Shown: piece by piece, positions 1 to 6,953 of the stretch
How the letters are laid out: each line of letters opens with the position of its first letter
Position numbering within the stretch: the stretch's first letter is position 1
Assembly (NCBI GenBank): GCA_052118065.1
Contig: JBQKHY010000041.1
Location: 1 to 13,499, forward strand
Origin: Ruminococcoides sp052118065
GTDB lineage: Bacteria > Bacillota > Clostridia > Oscillospirales > Acutalibacteraceae
Direction of reading: 5' to 3'
DNA: 13,499 nucleotides
The notes under the pieces: model-generated
The model's input: only the letters and a program-made list of their open reading frames with translations
Databases searched by the model: none
Told to the model about the DNA's origin: nothing
Made by a program: the position numbers and the translations under genes

Positions 1-14
1 AAACTCTCTAATAA
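1..14 (-). rRNA. rrs: 16S rRNA gene, extreme 5' end (partial)
   Basis: On the minus strand the window ends in TTATTAGAGAGTTT. AGAGTTT is the start of the near-universal 16S 5' sequence AGAGTTTGATC, which would continue outside the window. By analogy with E. coli, where AGAGTTTGATC starts about 8 nt into the mature RNA, the 5' end should lie near position 14. So few bases would not be enough alone. The call rests on the consensus promoter and typical leader directly upstream. Confidence 0.72.
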
Positions 15-252
15 TTTGTATATTAGACCTTTCGGTTTAACATCTTATTAAATCGTCAAGCTCATTTCTGAATACTTGCGTGTTGTGTATTTTTTAGTGT
101 TCACATTCACTATCCTTAAAACTTGAGTTTCTTAACTCAAAGTCATTTTCGGGTTTCTTGTTCGTTGTTTAATTTTCAAGGTCCGTTGTTCCTTCTGAGT
201 TTCTTCCTTACTCTCGATTTCTCTTGAGTTCTTCTGTTCCCTCAGCGGAACG
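15..252 (-). promoter_or_regulatory. rRNA operon leader with boxA-like antitermination element
   Basis: About 238 nt lie between the predicted transcription start and the 16S 5' end. At 164-183 the minus strand reads GACCTTGAAAATTAAACAAC, which matches the Firmicutes rrn leader pattern (boxA-like CTTTGAAAA followed by TAAACAA). A 7-bp hairpin (arms 123-129 and 134-140, TTGAGTT/AACTCAA) follows. A 5-bp hairpin (236-240 with 247-251) sits at the very 5' end of the transcript. There is no open reading frame. The assignment is by family resemblance plus position. Confidence 0.75.
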
Positions 253-258
253 AGTTTT

Positions 259-287
259 ATTATACGGCTATTTCTCAACTTTGTCAA
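259..287 (-). promoter_or_regulatory. rRNA operon promoter, perfect sigma-A consensus
   Basis: Minus strand: -35 TTGACA at 282-287, exactly 17 nt of spacer, -10 TATAAT at 259-264. Both hexamers are perfect. Upstream (288-340) lies a run of phased A and T tracts that looks like an UP element. The predicted start is near 252. This strength is what is expected for an rrn promoter. A second TATAAT at 404-409 has no usable -35. Confidence 0.9.
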
Positions 288-462
288 CACTTTTTTTCAA
301 CTTTTTTTAAAAATTTTTCATTTTTATTTTACAATCCTTTAAAATGCCCATTCCTATGCCGTTTTGGGCTTGTTAGGTTTTTCAGATAATTTTGAATTTC
401 TCTATTATATAACCTTTATTTAACCTAAATGCATAAAAATAAGATAAAAGTATTTTTAAATA

Positions 463-491
463 TAAAAAAAGGAGAGCATAATGCTCTCCTT
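463..491 (-). terminator. Rho-independent terminator of iscS-iscU
   Basis: An 11-bp inverted repeat (469-479 and 481-491, AAGGAGAGCAT/ATGCTCTCCTT) has GGAGAGC/GCTCTCC as its solid core. On the minus strand it is followed at once by a T run (complement of 464-470). It lies 18 nt past the iscU stop. On the plus strand no T run follows, so it acts in the minus direction. Confidence 0.92.
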
Positions 492-509
492 AATAATACT
501 GATTATATA

Positions 510-947
510 TCAGTGATGGTCACCGTGACAATCTACACAACCCTTTGGTGCTAATAGTTCAGGTTCATAAAAGATACCGTTCTTGTCATAGTAATCCTTA
601 ACTGCTGCTTTAACTGCTTCTTCTGCTAGAACTGAACAGTGAACCTTTACAGGTGGTAGTCCATCAAGAGCTTCAACAACTGCTTTATTAGAAAGTTCAA
701 GAGCCTTGCTGATAGGCTGACCCTTAATCATTTCTGTAGCCATAGAAGATGATGCAATTGCAGATGCACAACCAAATGTGTTGAACTTTACATCTGTAAT
801 AATATCATCCTTAACTTTAATATAGATTTTCATAATATCGCCACACTGAGCGTTACCTACTTCACCGATACCGTCAGCGTCTTCAATCTTACCAACATTT
901 CTTGGGTTAGTAAAATGGTCCATAACCTTTTCGCTATAAAGAGCCAT
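510..947 (-). CDS. iscU: Fe-S cluster assembly scaffold IscU/NifU-like
   Basis: 145 residues. This is the scaffold on which [2Fe-2S] clusters are built from IscS sulfur before transfer to apo-proteins in the cytosol. The three conserved ligands are visible: C35 in GNAQCGD, C60 in FGCASAIASS and C104 in KVHCSVLAEE, with D37 beside the first. The LPPVK motif (97-101), which in E. coli IscU binds the HscA chaperone, is intact although no hscA/hscB is nearby. The C-terminus carries an extra C137-x2-C140 followed by a His/Asp-rich tail (HGDHH). The start at 947 is chosen because AGGAGG lies 7 nt upstream. An in-frame start 10 codons earlier has no such site. The ATG shares its A with the iscS stop (TAATG), implying translational coupling. 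The terminator follows. Confidence 0.95.
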   Translation of the reverse strand: MALYSEKVMDHFTNPRNVGKIEDADGIGEVGNAQCGDIMKIYIKVKDDIITDVKFNTFGCASAIASSSMATEMIKGQPISKALELSNKAVVEALDGLPPVKVHCSVLAEEAVKAAVKDYYDKNGIFYEPELLAPKGCVDCHGDHH

Positions 948-2122
948 TATTTTTCCTCCTTCATCATTCTTTCCCAAACAGGTGACATACCTCTTAGATA
1001 TGTTACTACTTCAGGAACAACCTTAATAATATGGTCAATTTCTTCTTCAGTATTAAATTCACTGATAGAAAGTCTTAAGCTACCATGGGCAATTTCTACA
1101 GGTACACCAATAGCAAGTAGAACATGACTTGGGTCAAGGCTACCACTTGTACAAGCTGAACCGGAAGATGCTTCAACACCCTTTTGGTCTAGCCATAGCA
1201 AAATACCTTCACCTTCGATTCCTTCAAAGCACATATTAAGTGTACCGGGAAGATGGTGTTCCATATTACCATTAATTCTTGACTTTTCAATATCCTTTAG
1301 TCCGTCAACCAACTTGTTACGAAGTGAAGTTACATACTTCATATTCTTATCAAGATTTTCAGTTGCTTCAACTAAAGCTGCTGCCATACCAACAATACCC
1401 GGCATATTTTCTGTACCGGCTCTTTTCTTTCTTTCCTGAGCACCACCCTCAATAATGTTGGTTAGCAAGATACCCTTTCGAGCATATAAAGCACCAACAC
1501 CCTTAGGTCCATGGAACTTATGACCACTCATAGAAAGCATATCAATATTCATTTCTTTTACATCAACCGGAATATGTCCAACTGCTTGTACTGCATCTGT
1601 GTGGAACAGTACACCCTTTTCGTGACAAATTGCACCAATTTCTTTAATTGGCTGAATTGTACCGATTTCGTTATTTGCAGTCATTATAGTAACAAGACAA
1701 GTTTTGTCTGTGATTGCGTTTTTAACATCTTCAGGTTTTACAATACCATCAGAATAAACATCAAGTAAAGTTACTTCAAAGCCTTCCTTTTCAAGAGCCT
1801 TTAAAGTATGAAGAATTGCATGGTGTTCAAACTTACTGGAAATAATATGATTTTTACCTTTACGCTTACCCATATAAGCAGCTGAGCGTAATGCTTGGTT
1901 GTCTGCTTCACTACCACCGGATGTAAAGTAAATTGTTGATGGTTCGGCGTTAATACACTTAGCCACCTTTGCTCTAGCATCTTCAAGATATTCTTTAGCC
2001 TTTTGGCCAATAGAGTGAAGTGAGCTTGGATTACCGTAAACATCTGCAAACATTGGCATCATAGCATTTAAGGCAGTATCACTAATCTTTGTTGTTGCTG
2101 CATTATCAGCATAAACTAACAT
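947..2122 (-). CDS. iscS: Cysteine desulfurase IscS/NifS
   Basis: 391 residues, the normal family length. A PLP enzyme (aminotransferase class V) that converts cysteine to alanine and holds the sulfur as a persulfide for IscU and other acceptors. Visible residues: cofactor-stacking H100 in FEHHA, N151 in TANNEIG, D176 and Q179 in HTDAVQA, the Schiff-base lysine K202 in SGHKFHGPKG, and the catalytic C324 in the SSGSACTSGS loop typical of the NifS/IscS class. The start at 2122 gives the conserved MLVYADNAATT opening and is preceded by TAGGAGAG. An upstream extension would run through the promoter and operators and is rejected. First gene of an iscS-iscU transcript. The symbol nifS is equally usable, since the two cannot be told apart here. 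Confidence 0.96.
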   Translation of the reverse strand: MLVYADNAATTKISDTALNAMMPMFADVYGNPSSLHSIGQKAKEYLEDARAKVAKCINAEPSTIYFTSGGSEADNQALRSAAYMGKRKGKNHIISSKFEHHAILHTLKALEKEGFEVTLLDVYSDGIVKPEDVKNAITDKTCLVTIMTANNEIGTIQPIKEIGAICHEKGVLFHTDAVQAVGHIPVDVKEMNIDMLSMSGHKFHGPKGVGALYARKGILLTNIIEGGAQERKKRAGTENMPGIVGMAAALVEATENLDKNMKYVTSLRNKLVDGLKDIEKSRINGNMEHHLPGTLNMCFEGIEGEGILLWLDQKGVEASSGSACTSGSLDPSHVLLAIGVPVEIAHGSLRLSISEFNTEEEIDHIIKVVPEVVTYLRGMSPVWERMMKEEK

Positions 2123-2139
2123 TGGTTTCACTCTCCTAT

Positions 2140-2160
2140 TTCCTATAAACTTTATAGGAA
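2140..2160 (-). promoter_or_regulatory. Palindromic operator B at the iscS transcription start
   Basis: A perfect inverted repeat of form TTCCTAT-N7-ATAGGAA, 21 bp, with 10-bp half sites around one central base. It covers the predicted iscS start point (about 2155). It has the same half sites and the same spacing as operator A 36 bp away (centre to centre), which marks both as sites for one dimeric repressor. The neighbouring Rrf2 regulator iscR is the obvious candidate, by inference only. Confidence 0.72.
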
Positions 2161-2161
2161 T

Positions 2162-2190
2162 AAAATAACACATAATTCCTAACATGTCAA
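2162..2190 (-). promoter_or_regulatory. iscS-iscU promoter
   Basis: Minus strand: -35 TTGACA at 2185-2190 (perfect), 17-nt spacer, -10 TATTTT at 2162-2167 preceded by TGT, an extended -10 element. The -35 lies inside operator A and the start point inside operator B, the usual layout of a repressed promoter. Confidence 0.75.
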
Positions 2191-2196
2191 TAGGAA
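2176..2196 (-). promoter_or_regulatory. Palindromic operator A over the iscS -35 box
   Basis: On the plus strand TTCCTAA-N7-ATAGGAA, inside a longer inverted repeat with 11-bp arms CATAATTCCTA (2171-2181) and TAGGAATTATG (2191-2201). It overlaps the -35 hexamer. It could also form an RNA hairpin acting as a weak terminator for tcdA, but the matching architecture of operator B favours a protein-binding site. Confidence 0.72.
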
Positions 2197-2236
2197 TTAT
2201 GCGTATATTCTTTATAAAATATTCATTTGTTGTTTT

Positions 2237-2950
2237 TTATCCGTTAAAACCTGTAATATCCTTAATAACTTCACCTGCAATAATAAGTCCTACTACACTA
2301 GGAACAAAAGCTATTGAACCGGGAACAGTTCTTTTATTAGTAACTTCTTCACTTTCCAAAGGCTTTAGTGGTTGCTCCTTAGAATAAACAACCTTTAGCT
2401 TTTTGATACCTCTTTTCTTTAATGCACCACGCATTACCCTTGCTAATGGGTCCATACTTGTTTTGAAAATATCAGTAACTTCAAATGCAGTTGGGTCAAG
2501 TTTGTTGCCTGCACCCATTGATGAAATTAATTTTACATTATACTCCTTGCATTTTTCTGCCAGACCGATTTTTCCGGACACTGTGTCTATTGCATCAACT
2601 ACATAGTCAAATCGTCTGAAATCGAAATTCTCGGCATTTTCAGGCAAGAAAAAGCAATCATACTTATTGACAACTGTTGATGGAGAAATATCCTTTATCC
2701 TTTCTTCCATAACATCAACTTTCAGCTTACCTACTGTTGAATGAGTTGCAATAATCTGTCTGTTAATATTAGTCAGAGAAACAGTATCGTTATCAATAAT
2801 ATCAATTGTACCCACGCCACTTCTTGCAAGTGCTTCAACGGTGAAACCACCAACTCCACCCACACCAAAAACTGCTACTCTTGAATTCTTTAACTTTTCT
2901 AATCCATCAGAACCAATCAAAAGCTCTGTACGGGAATACTGATTTATCAT
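2237..2950 (-). CDS. tcdA: tRNA threonylcarbamoyladenosine dehydratase TcdA
   Basis: 237 residues, E1-like ThiF/MoeB/HesA superfamily. TcdA uses ATP to cyclise t6A at position 37 of ANN-reading tRNAs to ct6A. Visible: the nucleotide loop GVGGVGG at 29-35, acidic D53 after the second strand (IIDNDTV), N62 and R64 in LTNINRQ, the DAIDTVSGK segment near 119-127, and the diagnostic SMGAGNKLDPT at 144-154. There is no C-x2-C zinc pair of the ThiF/MoeB type, which fits TcdA. In E. coli TcdA (CsdL) works with the cysteine-desulfurase system CsdA-CsdE, so its position between iscR and iscS is suggestive. The start at 2950 has GAGGTG 4 nt upstream. It follows iscR by 46 nt, with a hairpin in the gap. 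Confidence 0.9.
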   Translation of the reverse strand: MINQYSRTELLIGSDGLEKLKNSRVAVFGVGGVGGFTVEALARSGVGTIDIIDNDTVSLTNINRQIIATHSTVGKLKVDVMEERIKDISPSTVVNKYDCFFLPENAENFDFRRFDYVVDAIDTVSGKIGLAEKCKEYNVKLISSMGAGNKLDPTAFEVTDIFKTSMDPLARVMRGALKKRGIKKLKVVYSKEQPLKPLESEEVTNKRTVPGSIAFVPSVVGLIIAGEVIKDITGFNG

Positions 2951-2969
2951 TTTACACCTCTATACAAAG

Positions 2970-2993
2970 AATGGTCGGACTAAGCCGACCATT
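2970..2993 (-). terminator. Hairpin between iscR and tcdA, weak terminator or processing site
   Basis: A perfect 9-bp stem AATGGTCGG/CCGACCATT (2970-2978, 2985-2993) with a 6-nt loop begins 3 nt past the iscR stop. On the minus strand only CTTTGTAT follows, so the U tract is poor. It may attenuate or protect the iscR message rather than terminate it fully. Confidence 0.6.
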
Positions 2994-2996
2994 ACT

Positions 2997-3410
2997 TTAC
3001 TCTACTTTACCATTAATTAAATCTTCAATAGTCACACTTTCAAGGTAACTATCAATTACACTGTCAAGTTTTTTCCACATTGGAAGAGTAATGCAGTCGT
3101 GAGCCTCGTTACACTGAACATCACCACAATTTACACAAGCTACCGGTGCAAGAGAACCCTCACTGGCCTTTAAAATCATACCCACTGTATATTCACAGGT
3201 TGGTCGGTTAAGTTTATAACCACCTTTTTTGCCACGCAAAGAATCAAGCAAACCATGCTTATTTAAATTTGACACAATGCTTTCCAAATATTTCATTGAA
3301 ATTAATGACCGTTCTGAAATATCCTTGAGTGAGATATATTCATCATTGCCGTTAATAGCAAGGTCAATAATAACTCTAAGTGCATATCTTCCTTTAGTTG
3401 AAACTATCAC
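2997..3410 (-). CDS. iscR: Rrf2-family transcriptional regulator, IscR-like
   Basis: 137 residues. An N-terminal winged helix-turn-helix (about 1-70, opening STKGRYALRV and ending in the wing LRGKKGGYKLNRP) is followed by a dimerisation helix and a cysteine cluster C92-x2-C95-x4-C100-x5-C106. The cluster is suited to an Fe-S cofactor, although its spacing differs from E. coli IscR. Family role: senses Fe-S status and represses Fe-S assembly genes. The start is GTG at 3408-3410, with AAGGAAAG 7 nt upstream and a stop codon in frame just before it. The gene sits 26 nt after a zinc-ribbon membrane protein gene and no convincing promoter was seen in that gap. CymR, another Rrf2 member that senses cysteine metabolism, is an alternative, but the cysteine cluster favours IscR. 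Confidence 0.88.
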   Translation of the reverse strand: MIVSTKGRYALRVIIDLAINGNDEYISLKDISERSLISMKYLESIVSNLNKHGLLDSLRGKKGGYKLNRPTCEYTVGMILKASEGSLAPVACVNCGDVQCNEAHDCITLPMWKKLDSVIDSYLESVTIEDLINGKVE

Positions 3411-3436
3411 TAAATCACTTTCCTTAAACAGTAAAA

Positions 3437-4411
3437 TTACTGTGCCATTTTAGTTGGTGCTTGTTGTAAATAAGCCTTTGCACCATCTGTTTTGCCATCA
3501 ACCTTAAATGTACCGTCTTCCTTAGAAAGTACAAATGTGTTTTCTACATAATCACCTGTAGTTGCATTAGTTGTTGATGCAACATAAACATAGATATACT
3601 GGTCACAAGAAACTGTCTGTGTGTAACCTACAATAAATGATTCGTAACCTGCACAAGTATCTTTGTACTGATTATAAATTTCTTCAATTTCAGCATCTGT
3701 ATAAGCTGATGAGAAGTAAGTCTTGAACTTAGTTAAGTCACCCTTAGCACAAGCATCTTCAATATCGGCATAGAAGCTCTGAGCTGTCTGTACTGCTGTA
3801 GTGTCATTAGCAGTTGATGACTGAATGTAAGAATCAACACTTTGTGCAGTTGTTGGAACTGTTGTAGTAGGAACAGTAGTTGTGTTCTTTGGTGCAGTAG
3901 TTGTAGCTACTGTAGAAGGAACAGTTGAAGTAGTTGTACCTCCACTTGGCTTTGAGTTGCTATTACATGATGCAACAAAAATAATAATCAAGCAAATAAC
4001 AATTACTACCACACAACCACCGGCAACAAACTTCCATATGTTGCTTGGTTTATCGTCTACATATGTATCATTATAATCTTCTTTTTTCTTTTTCTTAGGC
4101 TTTGACTTTTTCTTTGGCTTTTCAAATGAACTTGTAACATTATTATCTTCAACAGGAGGTTCTTTTGTAGAAACCTTTGGGATAAAGCCTGTATTTGAAG
4201 TTGTATAAGAAGAAATATCTTCATATTCGTCTTCGTGAACTTTCTCTACAGGTGAACCGTTAAAAGCTGCATTGATTTCCTTTTCAAAAGTTTTTAGATG
4301 GTCAGGCATTTCGCTACCATCAATACCCTTTAGAAAGTTAGTTTCTTCACCACAGTTAGGGCAAACCTTGCTATTTATATCAATATCCTTACCACATTTT
4401 TTACAAAACAT
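3437..4411 (-). CDS. Zinc-ribbon, single-pass membrane protein with extracellular domain
   Basis: 324 residues, function unknown. Domain order: zinc ribbon with C3-x2-C6 and C17-x2-C20 (about 1-25), an acidic stretch, a lysine-rich segment (98-110), one transmembrane helix (125-149), a Thr/Ser/Pro-rich linker (about 158-190), then a roughly 130-residue folded-looking domain (191-324) with three cysteines. By the positive-inside rule the zinc ribbon is cytoplasmic and the C-terminus outside. The C-terminal domain is about the size of an NTF2-like fold, but this is not proven. It lies 10 nt behind the preceding gene, whose stop overlaps its ribosome site (GGAGG, 5 nt from the ATG). It is third in the PP2C operon and shares its plan with its two membrane neighbours. 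Confidence 0.75.
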   Translation of the reverse strand: MFCKKCGKDIDINSKVCPNCGEETNFLKGIDGSEMPDHLKTFEKEINAAFNGSPVEKVHEDEYEDISSYTTSNTGFIPKVSTKEPPVEDNNVTSSFEKPKKKSKPKKKKKEDYNDTYVDDKPSNIWKFVAGGCVVVIVICLIIIFVASCNSNSKPSGGTTTSTVPSTVATTTAPKNTTTVPTTTVPTTAQSVDSYIQSSTANDTTAVQTAQSFYADIEDACAKGDLTKFKTYFSSAYTDAEIEEIYNQYKDTCAGYESFIVGYTQTVSCDQYIYVYVASTTNATTGDYVENTFVLSKEDGTFKVDGKTDGAKAYLQQAPTKMAQ

Positions 4412-4421
4412 AAAATCCTCC

Positions 4422-5861
4422 TTATTCCTCTAGCTTATGCCACCAATTAGTTGCCGGTTCAACTACATTTCCATATTCATCATAAGATGTTGTGTTGTAG
4501 CCTTCAGGAACTTTAATAGCTAACCAAATTGCACCACTGTCTTCAACATAATAGTCAACAACCTTCTGAACATTAGTATTCCATTCCAGATAATGACTGG
4601 AACCTGACTGACTGTGCTGGTCATAGAACAAATCTGTATATGCTGTGAAAGTATATTTCTTATCTAAGAATTTCTTTGCTACTGATTCAGCCTTTGAACG
4701 CTCATCGTTATAAAGCTCTATACTGATAGAGAATTCAATATTCTTGTTTTGTTCAGAACCCTCATTTTCAATACCAAAGTAATATTTCTTTTCTTTCTTT
4801 AAGTCAGCAGTTAATGTTGTTGTATGGTTTTCACCACTATTGCTTTCATCTGTCTGGGCATTTCCCATTGTACTAAAATCATTAATCTTTAGATAACCGT
4901 CAATTGATGCCTCAACAGTAATTGTGTATTTTGCACTTTCATAAGGAACAAAGCTAAATAAATAACCTGCACCGTAACCTGCCTTTGATGTTGTATAAGT
5001 TTCTTCATCATTTACTCTAACAGGTGTAACATTCATTGCCTCACCGTTTTTGTTAGTCGGTGTAAAGTTAATGTCATTTTCTGTAGCATAAACCATTGAC
5101 TGAGAACCGGGTACACCCTGAATATAGCTATTGTTGCTATCCTTCATTATGTCTTCACCGATAGAAGTAACTGTTTCCGGAATAAAAATATCAGATAGCT
5201 TATTACAAGAAGCAAAAGCTTTGTCTCCGATTTCTGTTACACCGTCTTGTAACTTAATATAGTGAAGTGACTTACAATTAAAGAAAGCTCTTTCGCCTAT
5301 TCTTTTAATTGTACTTGGCAAAGTAACAGACTTAATATCACTTTCGGCAAAAGCCATATCGGCAATACTTACAACCGATTTACCGTTAATTGTATCGGGA
5401 ATTTCAATTGTAGCGTCACTGCTCTTTGTACCGGTGATTTCAACACCACCATCAACACTTGAATATTTATAATTTGTATCGGAAAATACATGGATAATGC
5501 CCTCTTTGTCAAGGAACATTACGCCACCACCTAAGATACAGATTATTAAAACAATAATCAAAATAGGCTTAAATACTTTCCACTTTTTATTTTCATGATA
5601 TTCATCATCATCAAACATATCGTCACTGTAGTAGTTTTCAAGATAACTATCATCTTCATCATATTCCAGCTTAGGTCCTGTATAAGAAGAGTGACCATAT
5701 GTATTTTTGTAAGTAGAATGTTTACTGCTATAGTCTGCAAGTTGTTTTTTGGTATTATTAATAGCTATAATCTTCTCATCTTCAGATATAACATATCCAC
5801 AACCTTTACAACTATTAAAAGAATTGCCGTTTTCACGAGAACATTTCGGACAAATCCACAA
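4422..5861 (-). CDS. RanBP2-type zinc finger, membrane-anchored BspA-like LRR protein
   Basis: 479 residues, function unknown. The N-terminus fits the RanBP2-type finger pattern exactly: W2-x-C4-x2-C7-x3-N11-x6-C18-x2-C21. Then come an acidic Asp/Tyr-rich segment (65-90), a transmembrane helix (about 97-116), and BspA-type (LRR_5) leucine-rich repeats at about 150-240 with units such as IGERAFFNCKSL and IGDKAFASCNKL. A beta-rich region at about 290-385 (YLFSFVPYESAKYTITVEA ... KKYYFGIENEG) resembles PPC-type domains. A C-terminal module (390-479) closes the chain. The start is TTG at 5859-5861, chosen because AAGGTG lies 7 nt upstream and the coding starts right at the finger. The gene begins 17 nt after the phosphatase stop. 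The LRR domain should face outside and the finger inside, suggesting transmembrane signalling or envelope binding. Confidence 0.78.
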   Translation of the reverse strand: MWICPKCSRENGNSFNSCKGCGYVISEDEKIIAINNTKKQLADYSSKHSTYKNTYGHSSYTGPKLEYDEDDSYLENYYSDDMFDDDEYHENKKWKVFKPILIIVLIICILGGGVMFLDKEGIIHVFSDTNYKYSSVDGGVEITGTKSSDATIEIPDTINGKSVVSIADMAFAESDIKSVTLPSTIKRIGERAFFNCKSLHYIKLQDGVTEIGDKAFASCNKLSDIFIPETVTSIGEDIMKDSNNSYIQGVPGSQSMVYATENDINFTPTNKNGEAMNVTPVRVNDEETYTTSKAGYGAGYLFSFVPYESAKYTITVEASIDGYLKINDFSTMGNAQTDESNSGENHTTTLTADLKKEKKYYFGIENEGSEQNKNIEFSISIELYNDERSKAESVAKKFLDKKYTFTAYTDLFYDQHSQSGSSHYLEWNTNVQKVVDYYVEDSGAIWLAIKVPEGYNTTSYDEYGNVVEPATNWWHKLEE

Positions 5862-5878
5862 AGAAAATCACCTTCTCC

Positions 5879-6826
5879 TTATCTATAATAATCTGCCTTA
5901 TAATTATTCCACAATTCTTCTACCTTAGAAGTGGAATTTTCTTCCTTTGCCTTAGAAATTGGCTCAATGTATTCATTAAACATTTTCTTTGTTCTTTCAA
6001 AGAAATAGTGCTTTAAGTCCTTAAAATCATCAAAGCCAAATGCAACAATCATAATAGCAAAGTCATCTTTTGCAAATTCACTGACAAGTCTTCTTAGTAA
6101 GCTTTCCCACTGAGCAACATTCTTTGCTCTGTTAAGTGTATAAAGTAAAGCATACTCAAATTCCATTGGTGTTGCAAAGCTACCGTAAGCACCATCTGTT
6201 GCAGTAACCAAAATAGTAGGTGCATCTGTTCTAACGGTTTTAATATTAATCTTAAAGTCAGTTTCAGCATTAACCAGGTTAATAACTCTTGGTTTCTTTG
6301 TTTCATCAATAGGACTAATCTGTTCTACAACATCATCCTCTGTAATCTGACAAAGACCGTTTTTGTCAAGGAAATATCCTCTACTGTTACCTGCCCAAAG
6401 ATACTCAAACATAATGCTGTCTTTCTTGCTATAGTCACAAGCAATAATACTTGCAGTTGTTGGTACTAAAGCAGTATCCTGATTATCGGCAAAGTTCTTC
6501 TTTACCTTATCAATATATTTCTTTAAGTCTGAAGTTAGCTTAATGCTATCCATCTCGCTAAAAGTAAAGTTACCGTTTTGGAACATTTTTATTGTGCTTT
6601 CTGCTGCCAATCTACCGGCAATATAGCCACCGGTTCTTCTACCCAGCTTTGAATATGTAGTTGAGTCCATTTCTCCAAAGCCATCAAATACACCAATAAA
6701 ACCACCATTGTCATTGAAACAATAGCTATAGCTGTCCTCATCTCTGCCTTCACTGCCACGACCTGTAACAGCTAGGGCAATGTTTAATTTTCTAATGCCC
6801 ATTTTTACATCCTTATAATTCTCCAT
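5879..6826 (-). CDS. Divergent PP2C-family phosphatase-like protein
   Basis: 315 residues, cytosolic, no signal or membrane segment. The PP2C framework is recognisable: GRDEDS (27-32, for the RxxNED motif), FDGFGEMD (47-54, for DGMGGH), PTTAS (122-126, for GTTA), AGNSRGYF (145-152, for GDSRxY), TDGAYG (210-215, for SDGL) and KDDFAIMI (253-260, for DNxT). The metal-binding aspartates D48, D211 and D254/D255 persist, but GDSR has become GNSR and other motif residues drift. It may be an active but specialised enzyme or a sensor. The ATG at 6826 with AGAGGT just upstream is preferred over a TTG 24 nt earlier. First gene of an operon with its own promoter, followed by the zinc-finger proteins. Confidence 0.8.
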   Translation of the reverse strand: MENYKDVKMGIRKLNIALAVTGRGSEGRDEDSYSYCFNDNGGFIGVFDGFGEMDSTTYSKLGRRTGGYIAGRLAAESTIKMFQNGNFTFSEMDSIKLTSDLKKYIDKVKKNFADNQDTALVPTTASIIACDYSKKDSIMFEYLWAGNSRGYFLDKNGLCQITEDDVVEQISPIDETKKPRVINLVNAETDFKINIKTVRTDAPTILVTATDGAYGSFATPMEFEYALLYTLNRAKNVAQWESLLRRLVSEFAKDDFAIMIVAFGFDDFKDLKHYFFERTKKMFNEYIEPISKAKEENSTSKVEELWNNYKADYYR

Positions 6827-6900
6827 AAATACCTCTGCCCTAAAATACAATCTTATTTTCTATATATCTACAATATCAAACATATTTTGCATATAAATTC

Positions 6901-6929
6901 ATTATACAAAAACTAGTTTATTTCATCAA
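6901..6929 (-). promoter_or_regulatory. Promoter of the PP2C-like/zinc-finger/iscR operon
   Basis: Minus strand: -35 TTGATG at 6924-6929, 17-nt spacer, -10 TATAAT at 6901-6906. The predicted start near 6894 leaves a leader of about 68 nt. No other promoter of this quality was seen down to the one in front of iscS, so this one may serve iscR and tcdA as well. Confidence 0.82.
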
Positions 6930-6953
6930 TGATTATGACTATTTTGTAATAAT

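Noticed and set aside
404..409. Second rRNA promoter (TATAAT on the minus strand)
   Set aside because: No acceptable -35 hexamer at 16-18 nt upstream.
948..977. N-terminal extension of IscU
   Set aside because: The longer start has no ribosome site and overlaps iscS coding; AGGAGG lies at the right distance only for the ATG at 947.
1801..2049. Open frame antiparallel or shifted within iscS, and similar frames within other genes
   Set aside because: Shadow frames of well-supported genes, with no ribosome sites or recognisable domains.
2123..2185. Longer start for IscS
   Set aside because: It would translate across the promoter and both operators and adds residues not typical of the family.
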